Positions 40,561 through 49,143 of a stretch of 64,000 nucleotides of DNA are shown piece after piece (position 1 is the stretch's first letter; each line of letters starts with the position of its first letter). The DNA is from Lachnoanaerobaculum sanguinis (GTDB taxonomy: Bacteria > Bacillota > Clostridia > Lachnospirales > Lachnospiraceae): contig NZ_BTHK01000004.1 in NCBI RefSeq assembly GCF_033242365.1, positions 1 through 64,000 of the forward strand, given 5' to 3'. The notes beneath the pieces were generated by a model, which did not search any database, was not told the origin of the DNA, and worked only from the letters and a program-made list of their open reading frames with translations. The position numbers and the translations under genes were made by a program.

Positions 40561-41589
40561 TTAATTATCAAAAACAATCACCTGCTTATCTACATTTACC
40601 TCGGCTTCAACTCCGAAAGGAATAATGCACCTTGGTGTTGCATGCCCCACATTTATATTATAGACAACGGATAAGTTTTTATCTCCGATTTCCTCAATTA
40701 AAATTTGCTTATACTCCTCATAATATACCTCATCTTGAGGCTTGCCGACTAAAACACCTGAGAGCACATCAAATATTCCGTAATCCTTTAAAGCTCCGAT
40801 CATCTTTCTATATAGCTTCGGTTCAGGCTTTTCCTCACTTGTCTCCAATAATAAAATTTTATTCTCCCACTCCTTAAGACTTGGGAATAAATCATATTTT
40901 TTACAAAGAGATACCGTATCTTCAAATCTTGAATTATCAAATATATCATAGATTGAATCAATACAACCGCCCAAAATCTTACCTTTAAATACCGGCTTGC
41001 CGCAAAGTAATTCAAATCCGGTATTTTTATATTTTTCCATATCAACTCCGATAGAATTCTCACTGAAATCTTCTCTTTCCTTGTACCAAAACTCACTCGG
41101 ACGTATTTCTTTTATTTTGCCTGTTGTGATAAGCTCCTCAAAGTATTTTTTTGTATATGGCAACATATCATTTGAGAGCTCACATATATCAGGTAAAAAT
41201 GCCTGGCCGTAGAATGTTTTTATTCCCACTTTATTTAGCATAAAATGATTTTTGGTGGTATCTGAAAAGCCTAAGAATATTTTTTGTTTAACAGCCGCCT
41301 TAAGCTCATTGTTTTCAAAAAGATATGGCAAAAGTTTATATGTATCCACTCCTCCTATTGCACATAAAATCATATCAATAGAGTCATCCTTAAACGCTTC
41401 TATCAAGTCTTTAGCTCTACATTCGGGATGTTCTTTTATAAAGTCCATACCCTTAAGTGCATTAGGCAAAAATTCAACCTCAATACCGTATTTATTTAAT
41501 CTTTCCAGACCTATTTTAAGTTCATGCTTAATAAAGCTTTCTCCTAAAACACCGCTTGATAAACTTACTATTCCTATTTTCTTTACCAT
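40561..41589 (-). CDS. S66 peptidase family protein (LD-carboxypeptidase/MccF-like)
   Basis: 342 residues from the ATG at 41589 (GGAGG 5 nt upstream). It follows the MccF/LdcA layout: N-terminal GIVSLSSG, the nucleophile-elbow region CAIGGVDTYKLLPYL, GFSDTTKNHFMLNKVGIKTFYGQ, KILGGCIDSIYD, the Glu in LLLETSEE and the His in VGHATPRCIIPFG. The residue where most members have the catalytic Ser is Thr here (VDTYKL). LdcA trims murein tetrapeptides and MccF cleaves microcin C; with Thr the activity is uncertain. It is probably cytosolic, as there is no signal peptide. Confidence 0.85.
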   Translation of the reverse strand: MVKKIGIVSLSSGVLGESFIKHELKIGLERLNKYGIEVEFLPNALKGMDFIKEHPECRAKDLIEAFKDDSIDMILCAIGGVDTYKLLPYLFENNELKAAVKQKIFLGFSDTTKNHFMLNKVGIKTFYGQAFLPDICELSNDMLPYTKKYFEELITTGKIKEIRPSEFWYKEREDFSENSIGVDMEKYKNTGFELLCGKPVFKGKILGGCIDSIYDIFDNSRFEDTVSLCKKYDLFPSLKEWENKILLLETSEEKPEPKLYRKMIGALKDYGIFDVLSGVLVGKPQDEVYYEEYKQILIEEIGDKNLSVVYNINVGHATPRCIIPFGVEAEVNVDKQVIVFDN

Positions 41590-41628
41590 AAGTACCTCCA
41601 TATATTAGCCGTATTGTAAACCTGCCTT

Positions 41629-42264
41629 TTACCCTTTAACTCTTCCGCTTTCAATTTCTTCTTTTGTCATACCTGTAAGCTCTGTTATCCACAAACCTAT
41701 ATTATCTGAAAGTATGGAATCACAAATATATTCATCTTCACCATCCATATATTTACAAGTAAAAGCCGGCTCTCTTAAAGCAGCCTTATAAAAGCTCATT
41801 GCCATATCAGGCAGTTTATCAGGATCAAAACATAGAGAGAGTACATTTGCAATATTACCTCTGATATTGTCCAGGTCCATATCTTTTCTGTGATATTCTT
41901 CTCTCGCCTTTGAAATATAGCCTGTACAAAAAGCTTTCAGCAAGCTTTCATTTTGATAAATCTGCTTACAATTAAAATCAAAAATACTTCCTCCGGAAAT
42001 TAAAAAGTTCAATAATTCCTCTAAACTTTCTGCAATTCTTCCTACTTCTCCCTCACTGCCGATAAACCCTATACTTTCATCATCTAGGAATACATATTCT
42101 CCACCACTTGCGTCACGTGCAAAGGCCTTACATTTCATAGAATAAATTTCATTATTTTCTAAAAACTCAACATCCTTGGTTTGCTTGTAAAAACAAATAT
42201 CACACTCTTGCATAAGTAATGTATTTATCTCATTGTTATCCTTAATATATTCAAATAGATCCAC
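41629..42264 (-). CDS. SUKH-like (SMI1/KNR4-type) protein, possible immunity protein
   Basis: 211 residues from the GTG at 42264, chosen because GGGAGG lies 8 nt upstream. Residues about 45-95 (KAFARDASGGEYVFLDDESIGFIGSEGEVGRIAESLEELLNFLISGGS, quoted to show the pattern F..D..GG.Y.FLD....I.....G....IA.S..E.L..L) match the core of SUKH-fold immunity proteins. A helical C-terminal part follows (NIANVLSLCFDPDKLPDMAMSFYKAALREP). No toxin gene lies next to it. The SUKH call is from pattern recognition only. Confidence 0.6.
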   Translation of the reverse strand: MDLFEYIKDNNEINTLLMQECDICFYKQTKDVEFLENNEIYSMKCKAFARDASGGEYVFLDDESIGFIGSEGEVGRIAESLEELLNFLISGGSIFDFNCKQIYQNESLLKAFCTGYISKAREEYHRKDMDLDNIRGNIANVLSLCFDPDKLPDMAMSFYKAALREPAFTCKYMDGEDEYICDSILSDNIGLWITELTGMTKEEIESGRVKG

Positions 42265-42365
42265 TACTTTTACCTCCCTCAAAACATATAGTTCAAAAAG
42301 ATTATACTACACAGTCATTATTATACTATCAATTTTCATAAATTCACTATATTATTTATCATTAA

Positions 42366-42411
42366 AACAAAAACCGGTACAAGTATTGAATCCACAACAC
42401 CTGTACCGGTT
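42366..42411 (-). terminator. Terminator of the exported protein-MBL hydrolase operon
   Basis: AACCGGTACA (42372-42381) pairs with TGTACCGGTT (42402-42411); on the minus strand TTTTTGTTTT follows. Confidence 0.85.
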
Positions 42412-42431
42412 CATCATTTTTGGGTATTAAA

Positions 42432-43394
42432 TTATTTGATGGTCTGGTCTCCGTCCTTTATAACAAAGTTCTTCTTTGTTCCCAACTCTTCCATCCAGGA
42501 TCTAACCTCAAGAGTCTTATAATTTCCGGTATTGTAACCTGAACCTCCGTCATTGTCCCAAAGCCACTCAGGAGCATTCCACATAGCTACCTTAGGTGCG
42601 ATGAGCTCATAAACATCTTTGTTTACACCGTACTGACCGTGATGAGCCATCTGTACGATATCAGCCTTTAACTCTGAAGCAGGTACATCCGCCTTAAGTC
42701 TCTCACCTGCTGCAGGTCCCATATCTCCTAAGAATAATACTCTGGTACCGTTGTCAAAGTCTAATCTGAAAACTACGGATGAATTGTTGATAGAGTTTGA
42801 CTCTATCCAATAAGGATCATTGAGTACATGTATGGCTACACCGTCTACATAGTAAACCTCACCCTTGCTTGTCATATGAGATACACCTGCAGGTAATTTT
42901 GCTATTGAGTTTCTGATAGTATTTACCATCTCGGCTCTATAGCTTTCATATTTGTCATACCATGCCTGCTCTCTTATGTTGTAGTAGAATGCATCTATCT
43001 GCAATCCCTCAAAACCGTTCTCTGCAAGCTTTGTAAATGCGCCGCCGTGATCGCTGTGAGGATGTGATAAAATCCATGCACTTACTTCATTACCGAAACT
43101 CTTTATAGTTTCTACCAAGTGTGGCTCATCATCCGGAAGACCTCCGTCTACTACAATAATCTTGCCGTTCTTTGTCTTAATGACAAAGCTCATCATCTGA
43201 CTCTTTGTAGATGAGGTGAGCATATGGATTTCGGCACCGTTTAAATAAGTATCCGCATCTGCCGGTGCACCCATTACAACCTTAGGATACTTTGATGAAC
43301 TCTTACCTATAACACCTGCAAATGATGTCATACTTGTACTAAGTACCATCAATGAACATAATGACGCCATCAGAATTTTCTTTAGAAGTTTCAT
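42432..43394 (-). CDS. Secreted metallo-beta-lactamase-fold hydrolase (ComEC-C-like)
   Basis: 320 residues. A signal peptide is present (cleavage after SFA, about residue 26). The MBL metal site is clear: SHPHSDHGG (HxHxDH, about 110-118), VLFLGDMG (Asp bridging ligand) and MAHHGQYGVN (final His). The overall pattern is that of the ComEC/Rec2 C-terminal hydrolase domain, but free and exported. It could degrade DNA, nucleotides or a phosphodiester/ester substrate outside the cell; the substrate is not evident. Its start overlaps the stop of the upstream gene by 4 nt, so the two are translationally coupled. Confidence 0.85.
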   Translation of the reverse strand: MKLLKKILMASLCSLMVLSTSMTSFAGVIGKSSSKYPKVVMGAPADADTYLNGAEIHMLTSSTKSQMMSFVIKTKNGKIIVVDGGLPDDEPHLVETIKSFGNEVSAWILSHPHSDHGGAFTKLAENGFEGLQIDAFYYNIREQAWYDKYESYRAEMVNTIRNSIAKLPAGVSHMTSKGEVYYVDGVAIHVLNDPYWIESNSINNSSVVFRLDFDNGTRVLFLGDMGPAAGERLKADVPASELKADIVQMAHHGQYGVNKDVYELIAPKVAMWNAPEWLWDNDGGSGYNTGNYKTLEVRSWMEELGTKKNFVIKDGDQTIK

Positions 43395-43936
43395 TTATCC
43401 CCCTTTTTATTCTGTAATTCTAAGTTAGTATTAGTCCCTGCTTCAATAACCTGATTCACAATATATCTGGAGTTTTCCATAATATCATCTTCTCTAAAAA
43501 GCTGTACCTCAAGATCATACTTATCAAAGAGTCCGCCATAAGAGTTTTCGCTTGATTTTTCTATAGAAAAATCCTGAGTTGCGGCATAATCATTTACTGC
43601 TTTAATATATTCAGTTCCGTATGCCAATGCTTCATCATCACTGATTTCATTTGACAGTGACCATATAAGCAATACCCTATTTTCATCAGCCTTAAAAGCC
43701 ATATCAATATAATCACTCATCGGGTATAGAGTTTTGTCATTGAATTGCTCTTCTGCGTCACTTCTTATTTGAGTCCAATCCAAAGTTATATTTTTTTGAG
43801 TTTCAAATACAGGCTCATCCACCTCTTTATTCATCGAGGAATCTCTGACGACTATATCCGAATTAGCACAGGCTCCTGAAGATAAGGCAAATATTATAGA
43901 AACAATTCCTATAATATGTCTTTTAAATTTAATCAT
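43391..43936 (-). CDS. Small exported protein (possible lipoprotein) coupled to the MBL hydrolase
   Basis: 181 residues from the ATG at 43936 (AAGGAAAGG upstream; an earlier ATG has no site). N-terminal export signal (KFKRHIIGIVSIIFALSSGACANS); the SGAC sequence could be a lipobox, but Ser instead of Leu at -3 makes this doubtful. The mature part is acidic and has no recognised domain (segments LDWTQIRSDAEEQFNDK; ALAYGTEYIKAVNDYAATQD). The ATGA overlap with the next gene suggests that the two proteins act together. Confidence 0.65.
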   Translation of the reverse strand: MIKFKRHIIGIVSIIFALSSGACANSDIVVRDSSMNKEVDEPVFETQKNITLDWTQIRSDAEEQFNDKTLYPMSDYIDMAFKADENRVLLIWSLSNEISDDEALAYGTEYIKAVNDYAATQDFSIEKSSENSYGGLFDKYDLEVQLFREDDIMENSRYIVNQVIEAGTNTNLELQNKKGDK

Positions 43937-44030
43937 ACATGAATACCTTTCCTTAGACATTTACTAACTTTTATATTATATCAAAGGGTTTTGTTTTGTG
44001 TAGTGTTTTTTTGATTATTCCATTTTTTTT

Positions 44031-44076
44031 AAGATATTTTTTATATCTTGATTTATCGCTATAAAAATGTTATCAT
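44031..44076 (+). promoter_or_regulatory. Promoter of the BCCT gene with operator-like palindrome
   Basis: TTGATT (44048-44053), 17 nt and TATCAT (44071-44076). AAGATAT-TTTTT-ATATCTT at 44031-44049, a perfect 7-bp inverted repeat, overlaps the edge of the -35 box and may be an operator. Confidence 0.55.
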
Positions 44077-44123
44077 GTTCAATATCTTAGTAAATATTTT
44101 GATTTTGAACATTTGGAGGCGTT

Positions 44124-45620
44124 ATGAAAAAATCTGATATTGATTATTTTGTCACTATAGTTCCTTTTTTACTTGTGATATCACTTGTAATGTTATTTTT
44201 CATATTTCCTGCTCAAGCCGGAAATATACTCGCACAAATAAGGAGCTTATTAAACAACAGCCTGGGAATATTTTACCTTATATTCGGTTTGTTTATATTC
44301 TTATTATCCATATATATTGCATTTTCAAAATACGGCAGTATAAAGCTTGGAAGCGGCAAAAAGGAACATTCAAACTTTGCATGGGGCACTATGATGTTTA
44401 CCGCAGGACTTGCGGCTGATATATTATTTTATTCACTGTGTGAATGGATGCTTTATGCAAATGAAGGCAGAATCAGCTCTCTGGGAGATACTACACTTTG
44501 GTCCGCCACTTATCCTTTATTTCACTGGGGTCCTATTCCTTGGGGATTTTACGTTGTACTTGCATCATGCTTCGGCTTTATGCTTCATGTAAGGAAAAGA
44601 ACAAGGGCAAAATATTCAGAAGGACTTAGAGTACTTCTGGGTTCCAAAGTTGACGGTATTTGGGGGAAAATTGTGGACTTGATAGCGGTATTTGCACTTA
44701 TAGCCGGTACGGCCACTACATTTTCACTTGCCACTCCGCTTCTTTCACAAACAGTTGCCAAACTTTTCGGTGTTTCAAATAATAATATACTTACTATAGC
44801 TATTTTGATTGTAACCTGTATTATTTATTCCGCCTGTGCTTATCTTGGCATTGACGGTGTATCAAAACTTGCATCCTGCTGTACGTATCTGTTCTTTGCA
44901 CTTTTGATATATGTATTCTTCGGTGGAGGACATGGAAAGTTTATTCTTGAGCTCGGTTTTAGTTCACTTGGAAACCTTGTGAACAATTTCTTTTCACTTT
45001 CAACTTATATTGACCCTACCGGGCAGACAACTTTTGCACAGGACTGGACAGTATTTTACTGGGCGTACTGGATGGTATGGTGTGTAGCCACTCCGTTTTT
45101 TATAGGAAGTATCTCAAAGGGCAGAACAATTAAAGAGGTTATACTTGGCGGATATATATTCGGTCTTTCAGGTACATTTATGTCCTTTATAATACTTGGA
45201 AACTACGGTATTGCACTTAATGTGTTCGGACAGGTAGACTTATTAAAGATATACAATGAAAGTCAGAACCTATACCAAACCATAGGTGAAGTAATATCAT
45301 CTCTTCCATTGCCATTTATAGCAATGATACTTTTGATCCTTGCTATGATTACATTTTATGCTACTACATTTGATTCCATAACACTTGTAGCCGCATCTTA
45401 TTCATATAAGGATCTTGAAGATAAAGAACCTTCAAAAAAGATAAAACTTTACTGGTCAATACTTTTGATACTGCTGCCTATAGGACTTATTTTTTCGGAC
45501 AACTCCATGTCAAACCTTCAGACTGTGTCCATTATCGCGGCATTCCCTATAGGAATTATAATGCTTTTACTTATAATTTCATTCTTTAAGGATGCCGATA
45601 TGTACCTTAACGGTAAGTAA
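44124..45620 (+). CDS. BCCT-family transporter (betaine/carnitine/choline type)
   Basis: 498 residues, twelve hydrophobic segments. Family landmarks: FAWGTMMFTAGLAADILFYSLCEWM near 90-110, the SATYPLFHWGPIPWGFYV region (glycine-rich/aromatic helix) and the Trp-rich motif WAYWMVWCVATPFFIGSISKGRTI near 312-335. BCCT carriers import betaine, choline or carnitine or exchange carnitine for gamma-butyrobetaine, using Na+ or H+ gradients. Without extended cytoplasmic tails an osmosensor role is less likely; substrate cannot be fixed from the sequence. TTTGGAGGCGTT precedes the ATG. The gene overlaps the convergent Xre gene by 14 nt at the 3' end. Confidence 0.93.
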   Translation: MKKSDIDYFVTIVPFLLVISLVMLFFIFPAQAGNILAQIRSLLNNSLGIFYLIFGLFIFLLSIYIAFSKYGSIKLGSGKKEHSNFAWGTMMFTAGLAADILFYSLCEWMLYANEGRISSLGDTTLWSATYPLFHWGPIPWGFYVVLASCFGFMLHVRKRTRAKYSEGLRVLLGSKVDGIWGKIVDLIAVFALIAGTATTFSLATPLLSQTVAKLFGVSNNNILTIAILIVTCIIYSACAYLGIDGVSKLASCCTYLFFALLIYVFFGGGHGKFILELGFSSLGNLVNNFFSLSTYIDPTGQTTFAQDWTVFYWAYWMVWCVATPFFIGSISKGRTIKEVILGGYIFGLSGTFMSFIILGNYGIALNVFGQVDLLKIYNESQNLYQTIGEVISSLPLPFIAMILLILAMITFYATTFDSITLVAASYSYKDLEDKEPSKKIKLYWSILLILLPIGLIFSDNSMSNLQTVSIIAAFPIGIIMLLLIISFFKDADMYLNGK

Positions 45621-45834
45621 AAATTTCGTGATTCCAAAACTCGCCTATGGATATTGAAAATCCTATGGCGAGTTTTTCTATACTCAAAATACTTGGATTT
45701 TTACTCCTGCCTGAAATGATGTCTTTTATAGTAGTCTTGGGAACTCCGGATCTTTTTGATAATTCATAGATTGTAATATTTTTCTCATAACATAATAATA
45801 TAATTCTTTTAGAAATTGCCTGTGATATATTCAT
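45607..45834 (-). CDS. Xre-family helix-turn-helix regulator
   Basis: 75 residues, almost only an HTH_3/Xre domain: ISKRIILLCYEKNITIYELSKRSGVPKTTIKDIISGRSKNPSILSIEKLAIGFSISIGEFW. The helix-turn-helix lies at ELSKRSGVPKTTIKDIISG. It is convergent with the BCCT gene and overlaps its last codons, so antisense effects are possible. Its target is unknown. The start is ATG at 45834. Confidence 0.9.
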   Translation of the reverse strand: MNISQAISKRIILLCYEKNITIYELSKRSGVPKTTIKDIISGRSKNPSILSIEKLAIGFSISIGEFWNHEIFTYR

Positions 45835-45888
45835 ATGCTCTCCGATTTTAGAAATGTATTTAAATTTAGAAATATACTTTTATTCTAT

Positions 45889-45917
45889 CAAAAAAAGAGC
45901 CGTTTTCACAGCTCTTT
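45889..45917 (-). terminator. Terminator at the end of the glycan operon
   Basis: AAAGAGC (45894-45900) pairs with GCTCTTT (45911-45917); on the minus strand T7 follows, 5 nt after the last glycosyltransferase stop. Confidence 0.85.
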
Positions 45918-45921
45918 ATAT

Positions 45922-46851
45922 TTAAAAATTAATTTTTTCCTCAACTATATATAAAGGACGGTCCTTTTGCTCAGCCAGAATAAGTCCCAAATATTCTCCT
46001 ATTATTCCCACTATAAAGAAAAGTACCGAGAACATAAAGCATATCAAACATATAATTGTTGCATAACCGCTCGGTGTACCTACTCTTAAAAAAGATACAA
46101 CAGTATAAATCATCATTATTATAGCTAAAAATGCCGCCATTCCACCTGCATACATTCCAAGTTTAAGCGGAAGATTTGAGAATGTCATTATAGTATTCAT
46201 CGAAAATCTGAAAAGTTTCTTTATTGAATACTTGCTCTCGCCCGCATACCTTTTTCTTGCCTCATACTCTATATTTGTGGTATTGAAACCTACATTCTGA
46301 ACATAACCGCGAAGGAATCTTGTCTTCTCTCTGTAGTTATTTCTTAAAATGTCGGCAACCCTTTTTGATATTCCGAAGAAATCGGATGCATTACTTACAA
46401 GCTTCATATCGCTTACTTTATTGATCACTTTGTAAAAGCCCGCCGATGTTATATTTTTCAATATACCTGCAGATTTATTCTCGGTTCTGACCATGTTTAT
46501 TATATCAAAGCCCGAATCAAATTTTCTAATTATTTCAGGCAGTAATGTAGGAGGATGCTGTAAATCGGAATCCATACAGACAATATAGTCTCCGCTTGCA
46601 TAATCTATACCGGCAATCATAGCCGCCTCATGTCCGAAGTTTCTTGAAAAATGTATAACCTTCACACTCTCATCATCTCTTGATAATTTAAACAAAGTGC
46701 TTCTTGATCCGTCAGTACTCCCGTCATTTACAAAAATTATCTCATATGGATTATCAATTAATAGAAGAACCTTTATTATCTCTCTGTAAAATTCAAATAA
46801 AACTTCCTCTTCATTATATACAGATACAATAATTGAAATCTTCTTACTCAT
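45922..46851 (-). CDS. GT2 polyprenyl-phosphate glycosyltransferase (GtrB/DPM1-like)
   Basis: 309 residues. GT-A domain: ISIIVSVYNEEEVL, IIFVNDGSTDGS, FSRNFGHEAAMIAGIDYASGDYIVCMDSDLQHPP (DxD as MDSD), and later LRGYVQNVGFNTTNIEYEARKRYAGESKYSIKKL. Two C-terminal transmembrane helices (LGMYAGGMAAFLAIIMMIYTVV; IICLICFMFSVLFFIVGIIGEYLGLIL) fit GtrB-type enzymes, which load a sugar onto undecaprenyl phosphate for later transfer outside the membrane by GT-C enzymes such as those encoded upstream. It overlaps licD by 8 nt. Last gene of the operon. Confidence 0.93.
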   Translation of the reverse strand: MSKKISIIVSVYNEEEVLFEFYREIIKVLLLIDNPYEIIFVNDGSTDGSRSTLFKLSRDDESVKVIHFSRNFGHEAAMIAGIDYASGDYIVCMDSDLQHPPTLLPEIIRKFDSGFDIINMVRTENKSAGILKNITSAGFYKVINKVSDMKLVSNASDFFGISKRVADILRNNYREKTRFLRGYVQNVGFNTTNIEYEARKRYAGESKYSIKKLFRFSMNTIMTFSNLPLKLGMYAGGMAAFLAIIMMIYTVVSFLRVGTPSGYATIICLICFMFSVLFFIVGIIGEYLGLILAEQKDRPLYIVEEKINF

Positions 46852-47689
46852 ATACTTCTATCTCCGTACTTCCATGCGTCGGTACTCTGTCAGCTTTTGG
46901 AGGAGGTGTCATATAGTCTCCGTAAACCAGCTGTAATACATTTTCGTATTCATCTATGATTGATAATGAAATATCTTCAAACTGAATTTTGATATATTTC
47001 TCATACCATCTGCTGTTTACCTCTATGTCTATATAATCCGGTTGATAATTGCTGTAATACCAGGTGTTATTTTTTCTGCCTTTATAAAACAATTTTGAAA
47101 TCTTATCCTGTATACCGAATAGAAATTTCATAGGTATTATTTTACCGAAGATAGAGAAAAACAATATGGCGATTTTCATCATACCCTTATACTTCTTGAA
47201 ATCAAGCTTCTTTCTATGTCCCATGGAAAGAAGATATATAAGCTTTTGAGTAAATAGTGTAAACCTTTTTAATGTTTTCCTGTTCGGCAACTTATCTATT
47301 ATAAATATATCAACCCAAAGATGATTGAGTTTACCTTCATATGGATCTTTTTTATCCTGTTTTTTATGTCTGATACTGGGCTTATAAATGATTCTTGGAG
47401 TAAAATCGTAAAATACCTTTCCTCCTTGAAATTCATCAGGCATTATAAATTCCAGCTTATCCGATAATTCTCTCTTAACAATTTTTCTGAAAGACTCAAA
47501 ATTAGCTCTTGTCATTGCAATATCGGCATCATCATCCCAAGGTATAAATCCCCCATGTCTGATAGCTCCAAGCAATGTACCCGAGTCCAAAGTATAGTTT
47601 ATTTTGTATTTTGTACATATTCTATCTATTTCCTGTAAAATATATAGATTTGCTTTCTGCAAAGCCAACATTCCGTAAGAATTATCCAT
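46844..47689 (-). CDS. LicD-family phosphotransferase
   Basis: 281 residues with the LicD signature YTLDSGTLLGAIRHGGFIPWDDDADIAMTRANFESF (cited in part as LDSGTLLGAIRHGGFIPWDDD), a nucleotidyltransferase fold with the DDD metal site. Downstream LWVDIFIIDKLP and VYGDYMTPPP are also conserved. LicD proteins transfer phosphorylcholine or related phospho-groups from CDP precursors onto teichoic acid or capsule sugars. In this locus it would decorate the surface glycan. No licA/licB/licC choline genes are present, although a BCCT carrier that may import choline or betaine lies 1.2 kb away. Confidence 0.93.
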   Translation of the reverse strand: MDNSYGMLALQKANLYILQEIDRICTKYKINYTLDSGTLLGAIRHGGFIPWDDDADIAMTRANFESFRKIVKRELSDKLEFIMPDEFQGGKVFYDFTPRIIYKPSIRHKKQDKKDPYEGKLNHLWVDIFIIDKLPNRKTLKRFTLFTQKLIYLLSMGHRKKLDFKKYKGMMKIAILFFSIFGKIIPMKFLFGIQDKISKLFYKGRKNNTWYYSNYQPDYIDIEVNSRWYEKYIKIQFEDISLSIIDEYENVLQLVYGDYMTPPPKADRVPTHGSTEIEVYE

Positions 47690-47791
47690 TTATAGGCCTC
47701 TTTTCAAAAATATTTATATTTAAATATTAACTACATCATTCTACACTCTTTATACCTTACAAATCAACAGGAAACTACAATATTTATATCG

Positions 47792-49132
47792 CTATTCAGA
47801 AAAAATATTAAGTTTTTTTGACTTGATAATACCAAGTGCTTCTCTTGTCTTCTTCGGATTATGATATTGCAAGACTTTTTTCAAAGTCTCGTCACTTTCA
47901 TTCTCAAAATTCTTTGCCACTTCCATCTTTACTTCAAAGCTTTCCAAACGATACTTTGCCATTCTGAGCTCATTTCCGGCAGTAGAAATATTTCCTATAA
48001 ATACCAGTAAAACAAACACAGAGACAGCCGCCTTTGCCAATGGTGTAATACTTTGTTTCTCTTTATTTATATTCACATAAGCGAATGTCAATATCACACC
48101 TATAAGCCCCGCACCGAATTGAAGTGCATATCTTGAGCTCATGGCATACAAAGGATTTAAAAAAATCCACCTTGTCAAAATAACCATGGCATGACTTAAA
48201 AGTCCTGATACAAGCATAAGCATCGGGAATAATGTAGACTCGTATATTTTATTTTTAAAATTCAAATACAGAGCATACAGATAAAAAAATATAACTACAG
48301 CTCCTATAATACTTGTTATAAGAATACCTATTTCATATCTTTCCACTATTCCGATGCTTAAAATATCTGATGCAAAAGTATTTAACCCGAATAAAACAAA
48401 ATACAACGGATTTCTTCCGAATACGGCAGTCAGACTTTCTGTTGTTGCTCCTGCATGTTCCGTATAAGAATTTGCGTATGAATACATAAATGCAGTCAAG
48501 GAAAGTATCACAGGTATTGCGAGTGTAAACATAATTTTATTCTTTTTCTTAATTGCATATAAAACGTATACAATTATCAAAGTAACACCATATGCAAGTG
48601 AATATGAGCCTGCCGCAAACAGTATCGTGAACACAGGCAAAATAATATTTAAACAAAACTTTACTTTTGTTTCCCTGTGTATATAAGAATCAAGTATGTA
48701 AAAATGCAGTGCAAACAGAAAGAATGTAAAAAAATGTACCCAACCTGTTCCGTTAGTAATCATTTCCCATTGAGAAAGTGAAAAAACCAGCAGCATTACA
48801 AGGATAAAATATCTGAGATTTAAATTTTTGTTCGCCATAAATATCCCGATTATAATTCCCATAAGCGAAAGGAATATAACTCCCAAAGCCATATCAAACA
48901 TTGTTGAATATTTAAAAAAGGCTACATTTATCATTCTTTCAAAATATGTTATAGGCAATCTTGTAAGTACATCCTTGCCAAAATAAGGCTTCGGCGAAAA
49001 CGGATCCTTAAGATAGGTATTTATTATCCTAATATAATCCGTATAGACCACATCAAGCATTGCACTTCTTATATATGCACTCAAATATATGGCTCCGAAT
49101 ACCGGCATGAAAAACGCTAAAAACTTCTTCAT
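47792..49132 (-). CDS. Polytopic membrane protein of the glycan locus, GT-C-like
   Basis: 446 residues, about 10-11 hydrophobic segments, with a first external loop of about 45 residues (MLDVVYTDYIRIINTYLKDPF...) that carries acidic residues and a C-terminal cytoplasmic tail. No named family is recognised. Its size, topology and place between a GT-C-like gene (11 nt upstream) and licD suggest a membrane glycosyltransferase or flippase/polymerase of the surface-glycan pathway; this is inference from context. Confidence 0.65.
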   Translation of the reverse strand: MKKFLAFFMPVFGAIYLSAYIRSAMLDVVYTDYIRIINTYLKDPFSPKPYFGKDVLTRLPITYFERMINVAFFKYSTMFDMALGVIFLSLMGIIIGIFMANKNLNLRYFILVMLLVFSLSQWEMITNGTGWVHFFTFFLFALHFYILDSYIHRETKVKFCLNIILPVFTILFAAGSYSLAYGVTLIIVYVLYAIKKKNKIMFTLAIPVILSLTAFMYSYANSYTEHAGATTESLTAVFGRNPLYFVLFGLNTFASDILSIGIVERYEIGILITSIIGAVVIFFYLYALYLNFKNKIYESTLFPMLMLVSGLLSHAMVILTRWIFLNPLYAMSSRYALQFGAGLIGVILTFAYVNINKEKQSITPLAKAAVSVFVLLVFIGNISTAGNELRMAKYRLESFEVKMEVAKNFENESDETLKKVLQYHNPKKTREALGIIKSKKLNIFSE

Positions 49133-49143
49133 TCACACACTCT

